Program-made: the position numbers and the translations under genes
NCBI RefSeq assembly: GCF_001942465.1
Contig: NZ_MKJY01000567.1
Location: 1-40,869, forward strand
Length of the DNA stretch: 40,869 nt
Source: Actinomadura sp. CNU-125
Lineage (GTDB): Bacteria; Actinomycetota; Actinomycetes; Streptosporangiales; Streptosporangiaceae
Reading direction: 5' to 3'
Notes under the pieces: model-generated
Databases searched by the model: none
What the model was told of the DNA's origin: nothing
The model's input: the letters and a program-made list of their open reading frames with translations, nothing else
Part shown: positions 26,832 to 35,881 of the stretch, in pieces
How the letters are laid out: each line of letters begins with the position of its first letter
How positions within the stretch are numbered: the stretch's first letter is position 1

Positions 26832-28067
26832 TCAGATGGCGCCCGACACCATGCTGGCGTCCACGCCCAGGGCCTCGACCATGACGCGGGCGTGAACCGC
26901 CTTGCGCCGGGCGATCACACGATCGAGGGCGGCGGTCGAGCGTCCGGAGTCCAGCGCGTCCTTGCGCATCTCTTCGAGGCGTTTCCCGGCCTTGGCCAGC
27001 TTCTTGTTCGCCTCCTTGATCGCCCATTCGCTGAGCGCGTCCTTGGACTGTCCGGCCTTGGAGTCGAGCTGCGCCTCCAGCTCGTCGATCGCGTCAGACC
27101 AGTCGAGCGCCTCGCCGGCGTCGGGATTGACCAGCGAGAGAACCTCGCGTTCGACGCTCGGCCGTTCGGTGGGGGAGTCCCACAGGACGTTGGCCAGGAC
27201 CGCCAGGTCGGACTCGTCGGCCTCGGTGCGTCCGGCCAGGAACGCGCTGGCCTGCACCAGCCGGACGGACGCCTTCCACCGTCGGTCGGAGACCACCAGT
27301 TCGGCACGTCGCAGAGACGCCCGCAGCTGGCAGACTGCGTCGACCACGCCGTCGCCGATCCCGATGGCGGGCACGTGGGTGCGTACGGCGGTCTGCAGCG
27401 CGTCCAGCTTGACCGTGGTCGGATCCGCTCCCACGTCCGTCTGGACGGCGGACCTGATGAGGGACGCGAAGTTCGCCGGGTCGGTCAGGTAGCCGACCTC
27501 GAGCCGGACCAGCAGTCGGTCGTAGACCGCCGCGGTCTCCTCGCCATCGCCCAGCTCGTTGCTGGCGGTGACGGCACTGATCAGCGGGCAGGGGATCGGG
27601 GCGCCGCCGTTCTCGGGGTGGTAGAGCCGCTCGTTGAGGAAGGCGAGCGTCTCGTTCAGCGCACCGGCCGAGCACTTGAAGATCTCGTCGATGAACGCGA
27701 TGTGCGCCTGCGTGGCACGGCCGTCGAACACCTGCGTGTACCGGCCCTGAACGAGCTCAGCAACATCGATCGGCCCGAACATCCGCTTGGGGTCGGTGAA
27801 CCTGCTCAGCAGAATCTCCCAGTAGCTGGCACCGGTCACCCGCCCCGTCAGCTCCCGCGCCAACTCGCTCTTGGCCGTCCCGGGCGGCCCCAGCAACAGG
27901 CTGTGCTGCCCGGCGAGCATCCCGGCGACCAGAGACCGCACGACCGTCTCGCGTTCATAGAACCGATCGGACAGCTCGGCCACGATGGCCCTCATGCGCG
28001 TGCTCGTCGCATCAGGATTCAGGGAATCGCCGTCCGGATCATGCACGTGCGTCGACACAGTCGTCAT
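26832..28067 (-). CDS. MoxR/RavA-type AAA+ ATPase
   Basis: 411 aa. Walker A GPPGTAKSELARELTG (about 60-75), the RavA-like segment LLSRFTDPKRMFGPIDVAEL, Walker B AHIAFIDEIFKCSAGALNET (about 121-140) and sensor 1 VTASNELGDGEE are all present. The C-terminal part is helical and charged (IKEANKKLAKAGKRLEEMRK). The ATG at 28067 has GAGGAAGG upstream; the long open frame beyond it is spurious. It is first in the operon, followed by the VWA partner, with an AACG-NN-CGTT palindrome in its promoter. MoxR ATPases act as chaperone-like remodellers with VWA proteins; in ternary conflict systems a third protein is the effector. Confidence 0.88.
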   Translation of the reverse strand: MTTVSTHVHDPDGDSLNPDATSTRMRAIVAELSDRFYERETVVRSLVAGMLAGQHSLLLGPPGTAKSELARELTGRVTGASYWEILLSRFTDPKRMFGPIDVAELVQGRYTQVFDGRATQAHIAFIDEIFKCSAGALNETLAFLNERLYHPENGGAPIPCPLISAVTASNELGDGEETAAVYDRLLVRLEVGYLTDPANFASLIRSAVQTDVGADPTTVKLDALQTAVRTHVPAIGIGDGVVDAVCQLRASLRRAELVVSDRRWKASVRLVQASAFLAGRTEADESDLAVLANVLWDSPTERPSVEREVLSLVNPDAGEALDWSDAIDELEAQLDSKAGQSKDALSEWAIKEANKKLAKAGKRLEEMRKDALDSGRSTAALDRVIARRKAVHARVMVEALGVDASMVSGAI

Positions 28068-28095
28068 GCCTTCCTCGTCAAAGAAGGAGAAGCTA

Positions 28096-28109
28096 AAACG
28101 TACGTTTTG
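28096..28109. promoter_or_regulatory. AACGnnCGTT palindrome upstream of the AAA+ ATPase gene
   Basis: The perfect 14-bp palindrome AAAACGTACGTTTT starts 29 bp upstream of the AAA+ start codon. It shares the AACG-NN-CGTT centre and the flanking TTGAAC with the site at 24941-24958. A shared repressor or activator is likely. Confidence 0.55.
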
Positions 28110-28342
28110 AACGTACTCCGAGCGGGAGAGCAACTCCACCGATCTCTGAAGAACAGGCGAAAGTGGCCCGGCAACACCTCGAGGAACGAGGAACCCCGTA
28201 CTCCCGGTCGGCTCCTCCCATGGACTGACCGACCGCACGACCGGCGGTGCCCGGATTCTGGCGTATCGGCCAGTCGAGCATCCGGGGACCGCCGGAACGA
28301 TACCGATGAAGACACAGTCAGACGTGCCGGTACCTACTGGCG

Positions 28343-28354
28343 TAACGGTCGTTA
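28343..28354. promoter_or_regulatory. AACGnnCGTT palindrome upstream of the HEAT-repeat gene
   Basis: TAACGGTCGTTA, with the same AACG-NN-CGTT centre as the two sites in the AAA+/VWA operon, 90 bp upstream of the plus-strand HEAT gene start. It links the HEAT gene to the same control. Otherwise 28110-28444 holds no gene. Confidence 0.45.
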
Positions 28355-28444
28355 GGGTGACGGCCGGAAGAACGTCGCCGTGGTGGTGACCGCGTCCGCC
28401 CCGGCCTCGGGACTGACGCTCCTGCGTGTGGAGAGGGCCGGCAT

Positions 28445-29457
28445 ATGGCGTGGCAGAAAGACCATCTGGCCTACCCGGCAGTCGTGCAGGCGTTCTTGCA
28501 TGGCGATCCGCAGGACCACCAAGGGGGTCCTCTCGATGTCCGGGCCGTGATGGCGTCCTTGCCCCAGCGGGCCAAGGATACGTTCGAGTATGACCATGTT
28601 CCCTGGGGACGGTTTTCACGCGGCCCCGAGACCCGGGCGGACCTGGAGCACCTGCGAGACGACGACGCCGAGACCGCCCGCCGTGCACTCCGCGGCTTGC
28701 AGGGCGAGTTGGCCACCAGCGCACGGTCGGCGTGCGCCCTGACCGTGCCCTTCCTGCTGCGCATCGGGGCCGATACGCACGCCCATCTCCGCGCCGACAT
28801 CCTGGTCCTAGCATCGGAAATCGCCCGCCAGACGAGGGGCCCTGCCATGTGCACACGCATGGAACTGCTGCGCGTCGCCTACGCGGACGATAAATGGATC
28901 ATCGAACCCAGCGTCTACCCGGGGCACTGGTCGATCCAGGCCGCCCGGGACTCGATCACCGCGGACGCTGACCTCGTCATCCCCCTACTCGCCGCCCCCG
29001 ACCCACAAGTGCGCTGTGCGGCCGCCTACATACTGGCCGCCGCATCGGGCGCGAGGACGACATCAAGCGTGCCTTGCATGCGCGCATGAGCACCGAGAAC
29101 GACCCAACGGTGCGCGCTGGCCTGGTCCTCGCCACCGCGCAGCTGGCCCGCGAGCACGGCGACGCCGATGGCGAGGCATGGACCCGGACGCTGTGGTCAG
29201 ACTCCAAGGCGCCGCCCGAGGTGAGGGTGAGCGCCGCCTTGGGGTGGCTGTGCCTGACCGATGCGGCCATGCCGGACGACTTGCCCGCCATCGTGGACGA
29301 GTGCGCCACCGACACCACAGCTCGGCTGATGGCGCCGCTGCCGTGGATGCGCGCGGTTGACGACGGACGTAACGCGGGACTGCAACGCTGCATCCAAACG
29401 CTGATTCACCCTGACGCCCCGGTGCCAGCATCGAGCGCGCCGACGGCATCCACCTGA
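28445..29457 (+). CDS. HEAT-repeat-like protein (frameshifted copy)
   Basis: About 337 aa after repair. It contains repeated helix pairs of HEAT type, for example ARSACALTVPFLLRIGADTH, DLVIPLLAAPDPQVRCAAAY, TVRAGLVLATAQLAREHGDA and PPEVRVSAALGWLCLTDAAM. The ATG at 28445 follows GAGAGG. At about 29050 one base is missing (GGGC-CGC reads GGGCGC); restored, the protein runs on as GREDDIKRALHARMSTENDP to 29457. HEAT proteins serve as scaffolds. It is divergent from the AAA+/VWA operon and shares its operator motif, so it may be a functional partner. Confidence 0.7.
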
Positions 29458-29765
29458 GACCAGCCCCACAACGGCGGCCAACGTGCTGGTGCGGTCTCGG
29501 AGGAGAGCAGGCCCGACTGTCGAGAGCCGATCGATTTCCAACACCCGATGCTGGCCGGGCCAGTCGGATCAAGGCCACGTGCGATCGGATCGCGTTGCGC
29601 GGACCTCTGAAGAGGATGGCGGAGTCCGACAACACCCCTGCCGAGTCCGATGAAGCTCCCGGTGGGGATCCTGTGGTGCCTGCTTCGCCGCCTCCTCAGC
29701 CCGGGCCCGCTGGGCCGCCGCTGTCCGGAGCAGGTGGGGCGGCGGCGCCTGATCCGGCAGGGGTG
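29458..29765. other. Intergenic region, no supported gene
   Basis: A short proline-rich frame (about 29616-29813) encodes only a low-complexity PAESDEAPGG-type sequence and overlaps the end of the NACHT gene. I see no ribosome site or family match, so I do not call it. Confidence 0.4.
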
Positions 29766-32131
29766 TCATTGGCTGGGTTGGTTCACCCGTTGCGGCGGCC
29801 CGGGTGGTGTTGATATCAGGTGATTTTGGAGTTCGCGGTGGCGGAACTGGTAGGCGATGCCGGCGGTGCGGATCAGACCGGCGTCGGTGTAGCACCAGTT
29901 CAGGAAGCGGCCGAGGCGTAGTGGGAGGCGCCGTTTCATGCAGATCAGCAGCATGAGATAACGCGCTGACGCCAGTCCGGCGGGCCTGACCGTGAACCCA
30001 CTGAAAGCCCAGATAATAGCCCCGCCCGCAAGCCCGTACGCGAGCCCATCTGTGAGCCCGTCGTACGTGAGCCCGAACGTGAGCCCGAACGTGAGCCCGC
30101 CCGCGAGGCCGTACGCGAGCCCATCTGTGAGCCCGCTTGTGAGCCCGCCCGCGAGCCCGAACGTGAGCCCAAACGTGAGTCCGAACATGAGCCCGTCGTC
30201 GGCGAGCCCGCCCGCGAGCCCGAACATGAGCCCAAACGTGAGTCCGAACATGAGCCCGCCCGTGAGCCATCTGGTGAGGTCTTGACGGATAAGGTCGCGG
30301 GAATCTGTCCTGGCGCTGGTGTCGGAGGGGTCGAGCCCGACCGTGAGCGCGACCGTGAGCGCGACCGCGAGCCCACCCGTGAGCGCGACCGTGAGCCCGA
30401 ACATGAGCCCATCCGCGAAGTCCGCGAGCACGGGCGCGAGCCTGCTCGCAAACTCCGGGAACATGTCCGCGAACCCGTCAGTGCGCCAGTCCTCGAAGGC
30501 TTCCATAAGTAGGGGCACGAGCCCGCCCGTGAGCGCGTCCGCGAGCACGGTCGCGAGTCCGAGCGCGGGTCCTGCCACGAGCCCGATCGCGAGCCATTTG
30601 GTGATTCTTCGGCGGCCGGGGCGGGTTTTGAACCGGGACAGGTCCAGGCGTGTGGGGGCGGGCCGCGGGCGTGCCCAGGCAAAGATCCCGGGGATCAGGG
30701 CGAAGATCTCGGCGCACCAGACGGCAGTCGGCGCTGGATCGTCGCCGTCTGTGGTGACTATGGCCAGCATCGTAGTGATCGGTAGAGCGGTGAGGAGGAC
30801 GGCGAGGAGGGAGGTGAGGACGCGGGGGCGGTTTCCGGCGATGGGCCAGAGTTCGTGCAGGACGATGTCGGTGTTGGTGTCGAGGTGGCGGGCCAGGACG
30901 GTCAGCCATGTGTGGACCTGGTCGGGCCGGTAGCGGTGAGGGTTGCGGTTGTTGAGGGTGGTGTTGGCGACGGAAGCGGGAATGAACTGTTGCAGCAGGT
31001 GGTGGTGGATGGCGTCGGGATCGTCGTATCCAGTGAGGTCGGCGGGGTCGCGGATGTAGTCGCCGGTGTCGGCCGATCGCTGCTGGTAGACGGTGACGGC
31101 CAGGGTCAGTCGCCAGGGGGTGTTCAGGGCTCGGGCCAGGGGGTGGGCCGGCTGCTGGAGGGCGTGCAGGACGGGGTGCCAGCGCGGGATCTGGTCGGGA
31201 CCGGCGTGGGAGGCGATGAAGCGTGCGGCCTGGTCGGCGGTGACGGGGGACAGGTCGACGCGGACGGCGTCGCGGGCCTGGGCTTGGCCGCCGGTCAGGG
31301 CCTGATACTGGCCGGTGCGGCAGGTCAGGATCACTGGAGCCTTGTCGCGGCCGTGCCGGTAGCGGTTGAGCTTGGCCAGTGTGCGGCCGGCGGCGGAGTT
31401 GTAGCCGGGCCGGTCGGTGCGGTCCATCTCATCGAGCCCGTCGATGACCGGCAGCACCATGGCGTCGCGCACCAGTGCCCGGGCCGTGACGGAGCGCAAT
31501 CCGACGTCCGGATCAGGTGGTCGACCAGCATTTCCTGCAGTTCTGGCCCAAGGTCCCGCTTGCCGGTCCGGGGGTCTTTTCGCCCGGTCCCCGGGTCCCA
31601 GGCGGTGGCCGAGATCCGCACCGGCACCGGCTCGTCGGGTTTGCGCACATCCAGTAGTCCCAGGATCAGCTCGATCGCCAGGACGGTCTTGCCTGCCCCG
31701 GGCACCCCAGTGATGATCAGTCGCTGCGGACAAAGGTCCAAGAAGTAGCCGACCACATCGTTGAGCGTGCCGGTGTCGGCGGCACCGTCCACTTCGTGCT
31801 GGACCGTCAGGGCGAACCCCACATCGATCGTGCGGGCGTCATCGCCCAGCAGCTGCCCGAGTTGCTGGGCCTCCCTTTCCCGCACCAGCCCGGCCAGGTC
31901 GTTGGCCCGGGTCTTGGTGTCGGTCTCACCCAGACGCAGTGTCCGGTAGGCCAGCACTCCCGACGAGGCCGAGACCCCGAGTGAGACCAGCGCGATGAAC
32001 GCACTCAGGCCATCGGTGTCGCCACCGAACACCTTCGTGTTCTTCGCCGCCAGGACGAACACCGCTGCCGCGGTGACCAGAAAGGCCCCACTCGCGATCC
32101 CCCAGAGACGACCCGATCGGCGTTCACCCAT
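29766..32131 (-). CDS. NACHT-domain STAND NTPase with N-terminal TM and C-terminal tandem-repeat membrane domain (frameshifted copy)
   Basis: About 788 aa after repair. Two N-terminal membrane helices (GIASGAFLVTAAAVFVLA and AFIALVSLGVSASSGVLAYR) precede the NACHT ATPase: Walker A ITGVPGAGKTVLAIELILGL and Walker B VLPVIDGLDEMDRTDRPGYN. Then come VILTCRTGQYQAL (sensor region) and a helical lid. The C-terminal third is a long hydrophobic region of GLxxGLxx tetrapeptide repeats, followed by a basic tail. At about 31510 one C of CCC is lost, moving the frame; restored it reads HLIPDVGLRSVTARALVRDA. The start is ATG 32131, or GTG 32152 for a slightly longer form. STAND NTPases of this kind are signalling or defence proteins in actinomycetes; the trigger is unknown. 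Confidence 0.8.
30048..30270. repeat. Tandem short repeats coding GLxxGLxx membrane segments
   Basis: About 220 bp of 12-bp-type repeats (gagcccgaacgt and variants such as gagcccgcccgc) within the NACHT gene. They encode alternating GLTFGL, GLMFGL, GLAGGL and GLTDGL on the minus strand. Two larger units, each with GLTDGLAYGLAGGLTFGLTF-like order, are visible. Such DNA is prone to slippage and misassembly. Confidence 0.7.
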
Positions 32132-32300
32132 GACCCGGCAGAATGCACCCACCTACGGTGGGACGGCGCACACCAACCGCCGGTTCGGAGCTTGAGGAAC
32201 ATCTCTGCGAGATCGTGCGCTAAGCCTCTGCTGCTCCTGGCGGGAGCTTGCAACCTCAGGGGCTCTTGCCAAGATTCTGGTGGTGACGGAGAGTTCCATT

Positions 32301-32705
32301 TCAGGCGAGCAGGATGCGTTTACGGAGGAGCGCAAAGCTGTCGAAGTCCCCCTCGTCGTGGGCCCAGCGCCAGCCCAGGGCCCATCGACCGTAGCGTTCG
32401 GCGAGGGCGTGAGACATGGCATCCCCCCAGAGCTTGCCCTCGCCGTCGCCCCAGGCGCTCATCTGGGGATCGGCGTAGGAGACCTCGGGACGGCGAGGCA
32501 CACACCGGCCCAGTCCGAGCGCCCCCACAACCTGCGCGGCCGTCGAGGGGTCGAACGGGTGACGGGAGGGATCGGCCTCATCCCAGGTCAGGAAGTAAGG
32601 AGCCAGATCAACGATCACCGCGCAAGCCTGCCACGCCTCCCAGCACCCGATAAGAGGTTTTTCGTCGGCACTGGAGGCCGGGGGACACGAATAGGAACAG
32701 AACAC
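32301..32705 (-). CDS. Hypothetical protein, probably C-terminally truncated
   Basis: About 134 aa. A well-formed conserved-looking segment (WEAWQACAVIVDLAPYFLTW, DEADPSRHPFDPSTAAQVVG, ERYGRWALGWRWAHDEGDFD) ends abruptly in SFALLRKRILLA, which does not look like a natural C-terminus, so the gene may be truncated. The GTG at 32705 behind GGAG is the best start; longer upstream frames look non-coding. I do not recognise the family. It lies upstream of the NACHT gene on the same strand, about 170 bp away. Confidence 0.45.
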   Translation of the reverse strand: MFCSYSCPPASSADEKPLIGCWEAWQACAVIVDLAPYFLTWDEADPSRHPFDPSTAAQVVGALGLGRCVPRRPEVSYADPQMSAWGDGEGKLWGDAMSHALAERYGRWALGWRWAHDEGDFDSFALLRKRILLA

Positions 32706-32893
32706 CGCACTCCATCGGAGTTCTGTTCGCGGAGGGGCAGCCTGCGGGCGAGCACGACGCTGTGCCGAGGCCCGAGAACGTCGAGTGGTGTGGGCGGTGC
32801 GGCGCGTTTCCGTGCCCCCTCCTGCGCAAAGCGGTATTCTTCGTGGGCCGATTCCATTCTCCAGGCCGCCGCGCCCGATGAGCTGAGTGCCTG

Positions 32894-33609
32894 ATGACCA
32901 CATCGACGAACGATTCTGCAGCGATCCCGTCCGTCGTGCGCATGTTCTACGTTGATGACTCCGGTGCGCATGCCACGGGATACGTCGTCTACTCCTGGGT
33001 CGAGCTCGCCGTGCACCACTGGAAGTCCGGGCTGCGCTGCTGGCTGGACCTGCGCAAGCGGATGTACGCCGAATTCAGGATCCCGCCGGCCGTCAGCTGC
33101 ACGCGACCAAGCTCGCCGGGGGACGCGGGGAGCCGTCGACCGATCCGGCCGTCAACGCCTCCAAGCGCGATCGGCGGAGGGTCGTGCAGCTCGCGCTGGA
33201 GACCATCGGGTCGATGGCGGGGGTTCGGGTGGGGACCGTTTACCGGGTGACCGGCGCGACCGGGCGTGCGTACGCGCGTGAACGCGACGACCTGTACGCG
33301 CGGCTGGTGGATCACCTCGACATGCGGCTGGGGACGGTCGACGAGCTGGGCATGATCTTCATGGACGGCGACGGGACCGCCCACGGCTATTACAGCGCGC
33401 ACCGGGGTATGAAGCTCGCGCACCGCAGCATCATCGAAGACCCGCTCTTCCAGCACTCGCATCGGTCGCAGCTCGTGCAGATGGCCGATCTCGTCGCCTG
33501 GACGTCCTACCAGGCGCTGCTGCGGCATCCGGGCAAGTCCTACGCCTGGGAGTGGTACGACACCTACCTCAGGAGCGCCGACATCAACGGTGGCCCGGTG
33601 CCCTGCTGA
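32894..33609 (+). CDS. DUF3800 domain-containing protein (frameshifted copy)
   Basis: About 238 aa after repair. The N-terminal strand MFYVDDSG, with its paired aspartates, the VELAVHHWKSGL segment and late FMDGDGTAHG and VQMADLVAWTSYQAL segments are typical of DUF3800, an RNase H-like fold family found in defence and mobile contexts. The frame is lost at about 33087, where CCGGCC reads CCGCC (one G missing); restored it continues as GRQLHATKLAGGRGEPSTDP. The ATG is at 32894. A terminator hairpin follows. The biochemical function of DUF3800 is not established. Confidence 0.75.
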
Positions 33610-33642
33610 TCGACGCATCGATCGGGGTTCGAAAAGAAGCTA

Positions 33643-33673
33643 GACCCGCTGATCCACTTGTGTGGGGCGGGTC
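33643..33673 (+). terminator. Hairpin terminator after the DUF3800 gene
   Basis: GACCCGC (33643-33649) pairs with GCGGGTC (33667-33673), and an inner CCAC/GTGG stem closes a TTGT-type loop. It lies 34 bp after the DUF3800 stop. Confidence 0.6.
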
Positions 33674-33725
33674 CGCATTTCACACGGTAGCACATTCGTC
33701 GCTCTACGTCCCGGACGGACGGAGG

Positions 33726-33837
33726 TCACGCGGTGCGGCGGTCTTCGAGGGCCCGCTTGCGGCGCCACTGTGCCGCGACGGCCGCGTTCTCCTCGGGGGC
33801 GCCGTTGAGGTCGTCCTCGGCGATCGCGTCTCGTGAT
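33726..33837 (-). pseudogene. Remnant of a truncated gene, C-terminal piece only
   Basis: A short open stretch encodes DAIAEDDLNGAPEENAAVAA followed by QWRRKRALEDRRTA and a stop. It reads like a genuine protein C-terminus, but an in-frame TAA lies directly upstream and there is no start. Together with the decayed flavoprotein gene next door it suggests a scarred junction between the DUF3800 region and the arsenic island. The rest of 33838-34000 holds nothing I can name. Confidence 0.35.
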
Positions 33838-33999
33838 TATGTGAACTGTCAAGCTGTCGCAGGGCGGTAAGTGTCGCAGGGGGAGCGCACGCGAGGGTGG
33901 CAGGTGCGGATCGCTGCTCCTCGGCGGTGGCCAGGCATTTCGGATGCGCTGCCCTGTCGGTGTTGATGGCTTGAGCTCAACTCCGGACGGCTCCGCGCC

Positions 34000-34772
34000 C
34001 AACGGGTCCCCCGCCGGGTCGCGGGCGATGGTGTTGACGGCGTCTCGGGCGTTGATGCCGGAGCCGATGGGGGTGGCGGGGCCGGGGCCGGTCCAATCTC
34101 CGTAGCCGATGGGGTGGAGGCGGGGTTCAGCGTGGGTACCGGTCAGGCGGATGTGCCGTCGCCGTCACGGAGCCGGAGCAGGGCGAGGTGGCGCAGGGCG
34201 GAAGCCGGTGCCCAAATGATGGGGTCGCAGTCCAGGCGGGTGCCGTCGGGCCGGGCGATGCCGGTGGTGGTGAGCCGGTCGAACATGGGGTGGGCGTGGA
34301 GGTCTCCGCGTTCGCGTGCAGCGCGGACGGGCGGGACGGCGACGATGTCGCCGAGGTCGGCCACACCTCCGTCGTCGTCGGCTCCGGAGAGGATGGCCGC
34401 GCGTCGGCGGGTGGCGATTTTGAACAGGGCGCGGCCGTCCACGTGGACTAGGAGAAGACGTGGTGGGCGCGGGGTAGCCCAGGACGTCTTGATGTCGAGG
34501 TCGGCGGACAGGTCGGCGACGACGTGCGTCGCGTCGGGGTAGCCGTCGGTGGCGGGCATGGGACGGCCGGGCAGGGAGCTGTACTGGGCGGGCGGGAACA
34601 GGCGGAGCGAGGGCCGGGTGTGCCTCCATGCGCCGCCGGGCTCGTCGTGCGCGTCGAGGATCGCGAAGTCCAGGCCGGCCCGGCGCAGGTAGGAAACCGG
34701 CGGCCAGACCGGCCCGGGCGCGCCGATCACCACGACGTCGACCAGGCCGGGTTGCGGGGAGGCGGAGGTCAA
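34000..34772 (-). pseudogene. Decayed ArsO-like FAD/NAD(P)-binding oxidoreductase
   Basis: Recognisable pieces of an arsenic-island flavoprotein in order: VVVIGAPGPV (FAD motif, garbled), YLRRAGLDFAILDAHDEPGG, LRLFPPAQYSSLPGRPMPAT, then a jump to GDIVAVPPVRAARERGDLHA, MFDRLTTTG, IIWAPASALRHLALLRLRDG, and in another frame HPIGYGDWTGPGPATPIGSG. The middle (about 100 residues in the intact homologue at 38621) is missing, and at least two frameshifts occur. A TTG start would overlap the acr3 stop. Unlike the single-base shifts elsewhere, the large internal loss makes true decay likely. Confidence 0.7.
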
Positions 34773-35881
34773 CCTCGCGCTCCCTGCGATTCAGCCGACC
34801 GGGAGTCGATACGGCGGCGCAGCCAGAGGGAGACGTAGACCAAGGCGACCAGGACCGGCACTTCGATGAGGGGGCCGACGACGCCGGACAGGGCCTGCCC
34901 GGATGTGACGCCGAAGGTGCCGATGGCGACGGCGATGGCCAGTTCGAAGTTGTTGCCTGCGGCGGTGAAGGCGAGGGTGGCGGTGCGGTCGTAGGGCAGG
35001 CCGATGCCGCGTCCGAGGGCGTAGGAGCCGCCCCACATGACCGCGAAGTACACCAGCAGCGGCAGTGCGATGCGTGCCACGTCGGCCGGCTGGGAGGTGA
35101 TCGTTTCGCCTTGCAGGGCGAACAGGATCACGATGGTGAACAGTAGTCCGTACAGGGCGGTGGGGCCGATGCGCGGCAGGAAGCGGTTCTCGTACCAGTC
35201 GCGGCCCCTGGTCTTCTCTCCATAGCGGCGGGTGAGGTAACCGGCCAGCAGGGGGACGCCGAGGAAGACGAGCACGTTGATGATGATCTTGCCGGTGGAG
35301 AAGTGCAGGTCGTCGGTGGCCAGGCCGAGCCATCCGGGGAGGATCTGGAGGTAGAACCAGCCGAGGCCGCCGAAGGCGATGACCTGGAAGATCGAGTTGA
35401 GGGCGACCAGGACGGCGGCGGCCTCGCGGTCGCCGCAGGCGAGGTCGTTCCAGATGATGACCATCGCGATGCAGCGGGCGAGCCCGACGATGATGAGGCC
35501 GGTGCGGTACTCGGGCAGGTCGGGCAGGAAGGTCCAGGCGAGCGCGAACATCAGCGCGGGGCCGATGATCCAGTTGAGGACGATCGAGGAGGCCATCAGG
35601 CGGCGGTCGCCGGTGACGGTGGCGAGGCGGTCGTAGCGGACCTTGGCCAGCACCGGGTACATCATCACCAGCAGCCCGAGCGCGATCGGGAGGGAGATGC
35701 CGCCGACTTCGACCTTGGACAGTGCGTCGTCCATGCCGGGGACGGCACGGCCGAGGAGGAGCCCGGCCGCCATCGCGGCGATGATCCACACCGGCAGGAA
35801 GCGGTCGAGAGTGGACAGCTTGCCGACGAGCCCCGCTTCGGAAGCCGGGGCTTGCGTGGTGGGCGAGGACGTCACGGGCAT
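34769..35881 (-). CDS. arsB: Arsenite efflux transporter ACR3
   Basis: A 370-aa integral membrane carrier with about ten membrane helices that exports arsenite using the proton gradient. Key signature: LIIVGLARCIAMVIIWNDLA, with the conserved Cys needed for arsenite transport. Also typical are GIGLPYDRTATLAFTAAGNN and FELAIAVAIGTFG near the C-terminus. The ATG at 35881 overlaps the end of the upstream arsR by 10 bp, so the pair is an operon under ArsR. Length and topology fit the ACR3 family rather than classical ArsB. Confidence 0.92.
   Translation of the reverse strand: MPVTSSPTTQAPASEAGLVGKLSTLDRFLPVWIIAAMAAGLLLGRAVPGMDDALSKVEVGGISLPIALGLLVMMYPVLAKVRYDRLATVTGDRRLMASSIVLNWIIGPALMFALAWTFLPDLPEYRTGLIIVGLARCIAMVIIWNDLACGDREAAAVLVALNSIFQVIAFGGLGWFYLQILPGWLGLATDDLHFSTGKIIINVLVFLGVPLLAGYLTRRYGEKTRGRDWYENRFLPRIGPTALYGLLFTIVILFALQGETITSQPADVARIALPLLVYFAVMWGGSYALGRGIGLPYDRTATLAFTAAGNNFELAIAVAIGTFGVTSGQALSGVVGPLIEVPVLVALVYVSLWLRRRIDSRSAESQGARG

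Noticed and set aside
29595..29813. A 72-aa proline-rich frame before the NACHT gene end
   Set aside because: Low-complexity sequence, no ribosome site, and overlap with the opposite-strand NACHT gene.
33640..34002. A 120-aa arginine/proline-rich minus-strand frame
   Set aside because: It is the out-of-frame run-on of the decayed flavoprotein gene across the remnant at 33726-33837.
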